A stretch of 13,990 nt of DNA, taken from contig JAPPKT010000229.1 of the NCBI GenBank assembly GCA_028819675.1, positions 1 to 13,990 of the forward strand. Direction: 5' to 3'. This document shows, piece by piece, positions 7,178-13,990 of this stretch. This stretch comes from Caldilineaceae bacterium (GTDB taxonomy: Bacteria; Chloroflexota; Anaerolineae; Caldilineales; Caldilineaceae). The position numbers were made by a program, and so were the translations under genes. Under the pieces are notes generated by a model. It saw only the letters and a program-made list of their open reading frames with translations. It was not told the DNA's origin and did no database searches. How positions within the stretch are numbered: the stretch's first letter is position 1; each line of letters starts with the position of its first letter.

Positions 7178-9892
7178 TCACGAGCGCAGTTTCCCACCGG
7201 TGGCCTTCTCGACAGTGCGAATGATTCGCTGCCGTAGCCGGTTGACCTCTTTTTCCTTTAAGCTGTGGTCCAGGCTCTGGTAGGTTACGCGATAGGCCAG
7301 TGACTTGTAGCCTGCCGGCAACGACTCGCCGCGATAGATGTCAAATAGCTCCACCGAAGTGAGTCTTGGGTCCCCGGCGCGCCCTCCTCCATCAACAATT
7401 GCATCGTGCAGGCGGCGCTGCGTAACTTCCTCCTGGACCACGAAGGCCAGGTCTTCGACGACGAGAGGGTAGACACTGATTGGGTCCATCTGCGAAAGCC
7501 GCCAGCTTGGGCGGACCAGGGGATCGACCTTCAACTCCGCCAGGACAACGCGTTCGCTTCCCAGGCCAAAGGCGTTGCGGACCTGTGGGTGGAGCTCTCC
7601 GACGATCCCAAGATGCTCGTCCTGCAGAGAAATGAGCGCGCACCGGGGTCCGAACATGGTCTCGCTTTCTACGTCGTCGGCGCCGCTTTCGGGATGGGCG
7701 CTGAAGAGATAGCTGTCTGACGGGAAGCCGAGTCTTTCCATCAGCGTTTCGATGATGCCCTTCAGATCAAAGAAATCAAACAGTTCTGCTTCGGATCGGG
7801 ACAGCGCCGAGGCGGGATCGGCAGTGTCCTGGTCTCGGAGTCCTCGCATGGCAATACAAAGCCTTCGCTCTTCTTCAGGTAGAATCGAGTCCGGGGCCCC
7901 CTCTTCTGAAGGGTCGCCGGGCGCTTGTCGCGGCCGGTAGGTTCGTCCGATCTCAAAGACGGCCAGTCGCTCCGTGAAACGCATGTTGTGTGCCAGGTTT
8001 TCCAGCGCACTCACGATCAGGTTTCGTCTCAACACCCGGCGCTCAGGAGAGAGCGGATTGGTCAAGGCTACGAAACGACTGGAATCGCTCGCCGCGTGCG
8101 CGTCGCCGCCGTTGCCAAGCGTCGGTTTGTCCCGACCCGCACCAGTCAACCTGCCGTGGTTTTCCGGCGTAGTGAGCGTGTGATTCACGGTATCCTGCAG
8201 CCCACAACCGATCAGAATATCGCGGATATTCTCCTCAGTCTCCAGGTACGCATTTCGCCGCTGGGGAGGCAAGACGGTATCGAGGAGAGTCTCTGAAATC
8301 CGGTCGTATCCGACTACACGCGCGACCTCTTCAGTCAGGTCGGCAGGAAATGAGATATCGAGCCGGTGCCATGGCGCGATTGCAGCGATCACGGGTTCAC
8401 CGTCAGCGCGGGCCAGCCCGAACGCGGCCTCTTCTGAGGTATCTGCCGGCAGCTCCGAGAGCTCCTCAACTTCGAAATCCAGCCGCCGGAGTGCAGCGCC
8501 GATCTCGGACAGTGACAGATCCATGCCCAGCAACCGTTTCACGTCGCTGTGGGATGTGAATACCTTGACCCGGGATTGCTGTACGGGGTAAGTGTCGACA
8601 ATATCGGGAATGACGCGTCCTCCGGCCAGCTGCTGCATAAGGTCGGCTGCTCGACGTGCAGCCCGGTCGTTCAACGAAGCCGGTACGCCTCGGGTAAATC
8701 GGTGGCTGGCCTCACTGTGCAGTCGCAGCGTTTGGGACGTACGGCGGTTGTTAATGCCGTCGAAGGTGGCGGCTTCGAGTAGTATATTGCGTGTTTCACC
8801 ATGCACTTCTGTCTCTGCGCCACCCATTACCCCGGCGATGGCAACAGGGCCGGCCTTGTCTGCAATGACCAGCATGGAGGGATCCAGTTGGCGCTGCTGA
8901 TCGTCGAGTGTCTGCAGTTTCTCGCCCTCATTGGCAGTGCGCACTATGATTGTTGGTCTGGAATCTCCGATGCTTAGGGCCCTGTCTTTGAGAAGATCGT
9001 AGTCGAAGGCGTGCAGCGGTTGGCCCGTTTCCAGCATGACATAGTTAGTAATGTCGACGATATTGTTGATTGGTCGCATCCCAGCGCTCGACAGCCGATT
9101 CTGCAGCCATCGCGGCGACTCGCCCACTTCAATGTCGCGGAGTACAGTTCCCGTAAAGCGGTGACACAGGTCAGAGTCGTCGATTTGGGCTGATACGTAA
9201 TCTGAGGCACTGTCTTCGCCGCGAGATGCGTCGACGTCTTCCGGAAGATGGAGCGCGCCGCCGGTCAGGGCCCTTACCTCTCTGGCGATACCCCACATAG
9301 ACAGGCAACGTGCCATATCCGGTGTCAGATCGATTTCGAGGATCTCATCACCGAGGTATTGGCGAAGGGGTTGTCCTACTGGCGCGTCCTCGGGCAGCAG
9401 GAGGATGCCTTCATGCTCCTCGCTGATCCCCAGTTCCAACTCCGAACAGACCATTCCGCTTGATTCGATGCCTCGGATTTTCGCCTTCTTCAACCTCTTC
9501 CGGGGGCGAGGCTGCTTGTCGCTATAGGCATCGTTGAGAAGCGCGCCTTCGCGTGCAAACGCAACCTTTAGAACAGGGAGGTCGCCCGCGGTCAACGAAC
9601 GGTCCCTGTATCGGAAAAGATTTGGGGCCCCCGTCACCACTCGCTGCAGTTTCTGACCGGCGGGACCTTCCCAAGGCTCGTGGTCTACGTCCACGAGGAC
9701 CAAACGGTCGGCATCGGGATGTGGAAGCACGGCCGCGACCTGTCCGACAACCAGCTTGTCCTCTTCCCACCAGTCGCCGGTGTTTGTAATGCTCGCCTCC
9801 TCCAGTCCTGCTAAGGTCAGACGATTCGCCAGACTAGGCGTGGGCAAAGGTATATCGACGTATTCCTGAAGCCAGGACAAAGGAACGAGCAT
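7178..9892 (-). CDS. pheT: Phenylalanyl-tRNA synthetase beta subunit
   Basis: Beta chain of the alpha2-beta2 PheRS that charges tRNA-Phe; the alpha chain holds the active site and beta binds tRNA and edits Tyr-tRNA. Domain order is complete over 904 residues: B1 start (1-40, [12 protein letters not shown]), OB-fold tRNA-binding domain (about 45-155, including LVVGQV and [10 protein letters not shown]), B3/B4 editing domain (about 240-425, with [16 protein letters not shown] and [11 protein letters not shown]), B5 (about 440-540, with [13 protein letters not shown]), the catalytic-like core (about 550-790), and the C-terminal FDX-ACB anticodon-binding domain (about 803-903). It is about 100 residues longer than typical. 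The extra length seems to be hydrophilic loops near 125-137, 481-500, 582-604, 657-675 and 688-703. pheS is not adjacent, which is unusual. The ATG at 9892 gives the family N-terminus; GAGAAG upstream is a weak ribosome site. Confidence 0.96.
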   Translation of the reverse strand: MLVPLSWLQEYVDIPLPTPSLANRLTLAGLEEASITNTGDWWEEDKLVVGQVAAVLPHPDADRLVLVDVDHEPWEGPAGQKLQRVVTGAPNLFRYRDRSLTAGDLPVLKVAFAREGALLNDAYSDKQPRPRKRLKKAKIRGIESSGMVCSELELGISEEHEGILLLPEDAPVGQPLRQYLGDEILEIDLTPDMARCLSMWGIAREVRALTGGALHLPEDVDASRGEDSASDYVSAQIDDSDLCHRFTGTVLRDIEVGESPRWLQNRLSSAGMRPINNIVDITNYVMLETGQPLHAFDYDLLKDRALSIGDSRPTIIVRTANEGEKLQTLDDQQRQLDPSMLVIADKAGPVAIAGVMGGAETEVHGETRNILLEAATFDGINNRRTSQTLRLHSEASHRFTRGVPASLNDRAARRAADLMQQLAGGRVIPDIVDTYPVQQSRVKVFTSHSDVKRLLGMDLSLSEIGAALRRLDFEVEELSELPADTSEEAAFGLARADGEPVIAAIAPWHRLDISFPADLTEEVARVVGYDRISETLLDTVLPPQRRNAYLETEENIRDILIGCGLQDTVNHTLTTPENHGRLTGAGRDKPTLGNGGDAHAASDSSRFVALTNPLSPERRVLRRNLIVSALENLAHNMRFTERLAVFEIGRTYRPRQAPGDPSEEGAPDSILPEEERRLCIAMRGLRDQDTADPASALSRSEAELFDFFDLKGIIETLMERLGFPSDSYLFSAHPESGADDVESETMFGPRCALISLQDEHLGIVGELHPQVRNAFGLGSERVVLAELKVDPLVRPSWRLSQMDPISVYPLVVEDLAFVVQEEVTQRRLHDAIVDGGGRAGDPRLTSVELFDIYRGESLPAGYKSLAYRVTYQSLDHSLKEKEVNRLRQRIIRTVEKATGGKLRS

Positions 9893-9963
9893 AGTAACTT
9901 CTCAACTGGTGTGACGGCGTCCGCTCATCGCCAGAAGCCGTCGATGAACCAAGGATACCGGTG

Positions 9964-9972
9964 ATTCTAGCA
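9964..9972 (-). promoter_or_regulatory. pheT: Extended -10 promoter before pheT
   Basis: The minus strand reads TGCTAGAAT, an extended -10 element (TG-N-TAGAAT), with no good -35. It is about 70 nt before the pheT ATG, in the spacer after the NUDIX gene. The leader contains a 6-bp inverted repeat, TCATCG (9925-9930) and CGATGA (9942-9947). pheT may therefore be transcribed separately from the NUDIX gene. Confidence 0.45.
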
Positions 9973-9998
9973 GAAGACTGTATTAGTCCGCAGTTTGG

Positions 9999-10601
9999 CT
10001 AGGTCGACTGCCCGCAGTTCAAGGCGCTATTGACGACATCGTGAGCAAGAGAGCGCCAGTACCCCCAGCAGCGTCGGTGGGAATCCAGACTTCGCAATTC
10101 TTGTGCAACAGTCCCCATCTCTTTGACAGGCACGGTTCGAAAGCCTGCGATCTCTTGGGTATCGGTTGGGCAAAGTCTGTCGCTCAGGCTCTGTAGGTAG
10201 AAGACGTAGCTGACGAATGGGATCACCGAGTTCTCATTTACAAAGTGGCAGTCCAACACGGCCAGGAATCGACACAACTGAACCGTCTGCCCGGTCTCTT
10301 CGGCGATCTCCCGGAAGAGCGCCGCCTCGATCTCTTCGCCGCGTTCGATTCGGCCCGTGGGCAATCGATATATCGGCTTCTCATAGCGGTGTTTCGTGTG
10401 CAACAGAATTTCGCCGCTTAGCTGGCGGATTGCGAACACCACCTCGCCCCGTCGGTCCGGATTCCCCTGACCTCGATAGGCGCGCAAATAGTTGTCGGTC
10501 TCAATGCAGTAGCGGTGGCAACGAGGTTGCCCGTATCTTGCGGCAAGGGCCTCGATCTCCAGCTGGTCTATGTGCGATTCTACAGACGACTCTGGGGACA
10601 T
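9999..10601 (-). CDS. NUDIX hydrolase
   Basis: Hydrolase of nucleoside diphosphates linked to another moiety; 200 residues. The NUDIX box fits the consensus GX5EX7REUXEEXGU from G83 to Q105: G83, E89, R97, E98, E101, E102 and G104 are all present, so metal binding and activity are expected. Only the last position is a polar Gln instead of a hydrophobic residue. Before the box, strands FAIRQLSGEILLHTKHRYEKPIYRLPTG match the fold's first sheet. There is an N-terminal extension of about 50 residues with no recognised domain. No signal peptide or membrane segment is seen. Substrate (dinucleotide, nucleotide sugar, ADP-ribose or 8-oxo-dGTP) cannot be assigned. It is 96 bp downstream of the DUF4062-like gene and 106 bp upstream of pheT, all on the minus strand. 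The start at 10601 lacks a strong ribosome site. Confidence 0.88.
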   Translation of the reverse strand: MSPESSVESHIDQLEIEALAARYGQPRCHRYCIETDNYLRAYRGQGNPDRRGEVVFAIRQLSGEILLHTKHRYEKPIYRLPTGRIERGEEIEAALFREIAEETGQTVQLCRFLAVLDCHFVNENSVIPFVSYVFYLQSLSDRLCPTDTQEIAGFRTVPVKEMGTVAQELRSLDSHRRCWGYWRSLAHDVVNSALNCGQST

Positions 10602-10697
10602 GACGGCATCACAAGTGTTGAAGAGAGAAACTTCCCGATGCTTGCTGTTAATGGATGACTGACCGTCTTCGGGGAAACCTGTCTGGAGCTGGCAGGA

Positions 10698-11306
10698 TCA
10701 GCTCTCATCAAGATCGTCTGCGATGAGGGACTGGGCTTCGGCAGGATCGAGGATTATGCCCCCGCCCTCCGCCCCTCCCGGCACACCTACTCCTGACTGA
10801 CCTAGCTGCGGTGACGAAGACAGGCTTTCGAGGCCCTGTCGCAGCTTTAACCTGCTCTGGCGCAAGCCTTCAACTTCCACAAGCTGCAGTCCGTAGCGGT
10901 TCTCCGGATGGAGCAGAGTGTCGATGAGATCCAGCCCGATCTGCTGTCCCAAATCGCGGCTGCCCTTAAAGGACTTCCAGGGCGCATGGGCAATTCGAAG
11001 AAACTCGCGGCCGGCCTGCGTGCGCATTCCCTGCAGCTTAAAGGGTATGATGGTCCTCTCGAGTCGAATCGCAAGTTGCCATTCTGCGCCAAATGGCGCG
11101 GTGATGTCCCTGCCAAGGAGAAAGTAGATTCTGTCGACGTTGCTGATCAATTCAAAGAGGGTATCGTAGTCGACGCCTGCGGTCGGCGTACGGCGGATCT
11201 CGGCGCCCACCTGGACCGGCAACTCAGCCAAGATGCGGCCGACAAGCGCCCTTTCCTGTTCCAGGTCTTTGGTTGCACTGACGAAGATGCGAAGTTTCTC
11301 TGCCAT
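10698..11306 (-). CDS. Small DUF4062-like (TIR-like alpha/beta fold) protein
   Basis: Protein of 202 residues from the ATG at 11306. The N-terminal two thirds resembles the DUF4062 domain often found at the front of STAND ATPases. Seen: IFVSATKDLEQER (7-19) matches the 'vFVSST-x-DL-x-x-eR' opening, D58-R-I-Y-F-L-L-G65 is a central strand, and FGAEW (72-76) followed by a helix and RTIIPFK matches the later core. There is no NTPase or repeat domain behind it; the tail is a helix, then a Ser/Gly-rich stretch (about 162-184) and an acidic end. DUF4062 has a flavodoxin/TIR-like fold; enzymatic activity is unproven. An in-frame ATG at 11354 would add 16 residues but abuts a palindrome and precedes the conserved start. 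Neither ATG has a good ribosome site. It has its own promoter. Assignment is by motif only. Confidence 0.7.
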   Translation of the reverse strand: MAEKLRIFVSATKDLEQERALVGRILAELPVQVGAEIRRTPTAGVDYDTLFELISNVDRIYFLLGRDITAPFGAEWQLAIRLERTIIPFKLQGMRTQAGREFLRIAHAPWKSFKGSRDLGQQIGLDLIDTLLHPENRYGLQLVEVEGLRQSRLKLRQGLESLSSSPQLGQSGVGVPGGAEGGGIILDPAEAQSLIADDLDES

Positions 11307-11354
11307 AGCAGACCGACTGATTTTTGAGAGGATCCCGAGGAGTTCCATGACCAT

Positions 11355-11382
11355 CTGTAGCGGTTCACTCGAACTGCTACAG
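11355..11382 (-). promoter_or_regulatory. 28-bp palindrome, candidate operator or leader hairpin
   Basis: CTGTAGCGGTTC, loop ACTC, GAACTGCTACAG: 12-bp arms with a single mismatch that is a G-T wobble. It begins at about the predicted transcription start of the DUF4062-like gene and ends next to the upstream ATG at 11354. There is no T-tract on either side, so it is not a terminator. A dimeric repressor site or a 5' UTR hairpin both fit. Confidence 0.6.
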
Positions 11383-11386
11383 CGCT

Positions 11387-11416
11387 ATTTAACATGATCA
11401 GGCACCAAAACGCCAA
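11387..11416 (-). promoter_or_regulatory. Sigma70-like promoter of the DUF4062-like gene
   Basis: Minus strand TTGGCG (11411-11416), 18-nt spacer, TTAAAT (11387-11392). Transcription would begin near 11380, at the edge of the palindrome at 11355-11382, giving a leader of about 75 nt to the ATG at 11306. Confidence 0.5.
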
Positions 11417-11514
11417 AATCTCCGACGATTGTCAGAAGTCGCATTTTAGACCGGATCGGCGGCTACCCAGCCATCTACCGTCTGTGAGTTTGACGCAACA
11501 GGCAGAGGAAAGAG

Positions 11515-11565
11515 TCGAAAAAAGAAAGGAATGTAAGAAGCCCTGCTTCGCAATTTGGGGGGCTT
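11515..11565 (-). terminator. Candidate terminator after gmd
   Basis: On the minus strand AAGCCC (complement of 11560-11565), a 16-nt loop and GGGCTT (complement of 11538-11543) form a 6-bp stem. A pyrimidine-rich run with six consecutive T residues follows about 14 nt further on. The distance of the T-run from the stem weakens the call. Confidence 0.35.
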
Positions 11566-11639
11566 TGCGCTCACTATGGCTGCGCAGGTGCCCCGATTCC
11601 AAGGAATCAATCGCAAACGGGGACAGGAGGGCTGGTACA

Positions 11640-12710
<1,071 letters not shown>

Positions 12711-12777
12711 CTAAAGGTCCGGCCTCCACAGCCTCGCGACAGTTAGTCAGATCATGGCTTCAAGGTTTCCCGCCCTC

Positions 12778-13755
12778 TTATGAATCTCCAGACGAGGCGC
12801 TGGTGTTTTTCCACCAGTACTGGAGGACATCTCTCAGGCTCTCTCGAAGGGGAAAGGTGGGAACCCATCCTGTCTTCCTGAAAAACCTGGTCGGGTCACA
12901 GACGACACGAGGCACATCGCTTGGCCGCAGTCGCCGCGGATCCTGTTCCGTAGTGATTTCGTCGGAACTCAGGTCGAGAAGGACATTCAGCAGCTCCCAA
13001 ACCGGTATCGATGACCCGCTGCCAATGTTATAGACGCCGCCGGGCTCTCCATGCTGGAGTGCAAGCCAGTATGCGCGGACCATGTCTCTGACGTCAGTGT
13101 AGTCGCGTTCTGCTTCCAGGTTTCCAACTTTGAGGACCGGTTCCTGCAATCCTGCTTCTATCTCGGCGATCTGACGCGCAAAGGCGCTGGCGACAAAACT
13201 ATCGGACTGCCCCGGACCGATATGGTTGAAGCTGCGAACGCGGACGGCTGACAATCTGTAATTGTACCAGTACTGCTGCGCCATCAGGTCCTGTGCGACC
13301 TTGCTTATTCCGTAGGGAGAGTTTGGACGCAGCGGCGTCGATTCATTGATGGGAAGGTCGCCGGGCTCAATAAGTCCGTAGACCTCCGACGATGCGACGA
13401 CAAGGATGCGGGCTTCTGGAGCATGGCGCCGCAGTGCCTCCAGCAAGTTCAGCTGGCAACTGAGGTTCAACTCGTAGACGGCCCAAGGCTGATCCCAACT
13501 GGCGCGGACGTCGCTCCAGGCGGCGAGATGGAAGACGAAATCCGGCTTAACCCGCACGATGACCTCGTCGATCCAGGACGGATTGCGAAGGTCACCTTTG
13601 TGAAGGTGCAGTTGATCGCGCAAGTTCTGAATCCGATTGTCGGCGCGATGGATTGTCCCGTGGAGTTCCAGTGACTGCTTGAAACTCCCGGACAGGAGGT
13701 AACCGGCAAGTACTGAGCCGACAAAGCCGGATATTCCAGTGATGAGAACGCGCAC
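12778..13755 (-). CDS. rmd: GDP-4-keto-6-deoxy-D-mannose reductase-like SDR epimerase
   Basis: Extended SDR reductase of 325 residues, best fitting Rmd, which reduces GDP-4-keto-6-deoxy-mannose to GDP-D-rhamnose. From the GTG at 13755: VRVLITGISGFVGS gives the G7-x2-G10-x2-G13 nucleotide motif. HLAAWSDV follows. SSEVYG (122-127), Y148-x3-K152 and FNHIGPGQ (176-183) form the catalytic and sugar-binding core. The run FNHIGPGQSDSFVASAFARQ and DYTDVRDMVRAY are typical of the Rmd/GDP-sugar reductases. The frame is open to an ATG at 13839. I chose GTG because it gives the family N-terminus, has AGGAAAGG (13764-13771) 8 nt upstream, and lies just after an extended -10 promoter that the longer frame would swallow. 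Pairing with gmd supports GDP-D-rhamnose synthesis; a GDP-talose or other 4-reductase cannot be excluded. Confidence 0.88.
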   Translation of the reverse strand: MRVLITGISGFVGSVLAGYLLSGSFKQSLELHGTIHRADNRIQNLRDQLHLHKGDLRNPSWIDEVIVRVKPDFVFHLAAWSDVRASWDQPWAVYELNLSCQLNLLEALRRHAPEARILVVASSEVYGLIEPGDLPINESTPLRPNSPYGISKVAQDLMAQQYWYNYRLSAVRVRSFNHIGPGQSDSFVASAFARQIAEIEAGLQEPVLKVGNLEAERDYTDVRDMVRAYWLALQHGEPGGVYNIGSGSSIPVWELLNVLLDLSSDEITTEQDPRRLRPSDVPRVVCDPTRFFRKTGWVPTFPLRESLRDVLQYWWKNTSASSGDS

Positions 13756-13763
13756 GAAGCCTG

Positions 13764-13789
13764 CCTTTCCTGAAAGCGCAATTATAGCA
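13764..13789 (-). promoter_or_regulatory. rmd: Extended -10 promoter and ribosome site of rmd
   Basis: The minus strand reads TGCTATAAT (13781-13789), a perfect -10 hexamer with TG extension, followed by AGGAAAGG (13764-13771) and the GTG at 13755. No clear -35 is seen. The leader is about 20 nt. Confidence 0.65.
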
Positions 13790-13990
13790 GACACCTTCAG
13801 GGCAGCGCGAACGCAGACGAAGGGGCGGGTGCATCCCAAAATGGGGTAAAAATTCGCATACCTCCTGATGAAACCAGGCCACCTTCAGTTCCCATTCCAG
13901 TTTCCGCCAGAATGAGCGCCGTTTCTGACCACTGGCCACTGACTACTGACTACTGCAGTTCTGGGCGGTCGGGCCTAGTCGGCCCTCCCT
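13790..13990. other. Upstream intergenic sequence to window end
   Basis: I see no gene here. Short open frames on the minus strand run across the rmd promoter and are not credible. A heptamer tandem repeat is present at 13925-13957. Confidence 0.4.
13925..13957 (+). repeat. Heptamer short tandem repeat
   Basis: CTG followed by four 7-bp units: ACCACTG, GCCACTG, ACTACTG, ACTACTG (13928-13955). The consensus is R-C-Y-A-C-T-G. It resembles the run at 6890-6911 and the class of heptameric short tandem repeats known from cyanobacteria and other bacteria. Confidence 0.65.

Larger units (their letters stand above)
11307..11639. other. Intergenic region between gmd and the DUF4062-like gene
   Basis: This stretch of 333 bp holds the promoter and palindrome of the DUF4062-like gene at its left end. 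It also holds a possible gmd terminator (11515-11565) and a 14-bp palindrome, GATTCCAAGGAATC, at 11595-11608. No protein gene is supported: the short open frames have no family features. Confidence 0.4.

Noticed and set aside
6672..7224. Open frames on both strands across the rnz-pheT spacer (169 and 119 codons)
   Set aside because: They overlap rnz or pheT, cross the terminators, and have no recognisable domain or ribosome site.
13592..13939. 115-codon minus-strand frame near the window end
   Set aside because: It overlaps rmd in another frame and spans the rmd promoter; its translation has no recognisable feature.

Overview
The window is a moderately GC-rich bacterial chromosomal segment with ten protein-coding genes and no rRNA, tRNA, CRISPR array, transposase or phage gene that I could recognise. 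The source is most likely a member of the Chloroflexota (Caldilinea/Anaerolineae-like). That is inference, based on a LysM lipoprotein with a long Pro/Thr linker, a sugar-dehydrogenase-like oxidoreductase next to a PhyH-type dioxygenase, and GTG/TTG start codons. No marker gene here settles the taxonomy.

Layout. Bases 2-3755 (+) hold a tight three-gene run: a Gfo/Idh/MocA oxidoreductase (5' end outside the window), a phytanoyl-CoA-dioxygenase-like Fe(II)/2-oxoglutarate oxygenase, and an ALDH7-type aldehyde dehydrogenase. Spacings are about 30 bp, so they are probably one operon for oxidising a small molecule that I cannot identify. Converging on it is a LysM lipoprotein (-, 3986-4987). Divergent from the lipoprotein is a pair of RNA/phosphoester enzymes: a YfcE/MJ0936-type phosphodiesterase (5297-5788) and ribonuclease Z (5871-6830, TTG start). 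A 347-bp convergent intergenic region follows, with a good rho-independent terminator and possibly a small RNA.

Everything from 7178 to 13755 is on the minus strand. In transcription order it contains an Rmd-like reductase (12778-13755), GDP-mannose 4,6-dehydratase (11640-12629), a small DUF4062-like protein (10698-11306), a NUDIX hydrolase (9999-10601) and phenylalanyl-tRNA synthetase beta chain (7178-9892). The first two form a GDP-deoxyhexose (probably GDP-D-rhamnose) pathway. The DUF4062-like gene has its own sigma70-like promoter with a near-perfect 28-bp palindrome at the predicted transcription start. pheT has no pheS next to it in this window.

The most unusual items are the stand-alone DUF4062-like protein beside a NUDIX hydrolase under a palindrome-bearing promoter, the Gfo/Idh-PhyH-ALDH7 cassette, and heptamer tandem repeats in two intergenic regions. 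No clearly new defence or mobile system can be demonstrated from this sequence alone.
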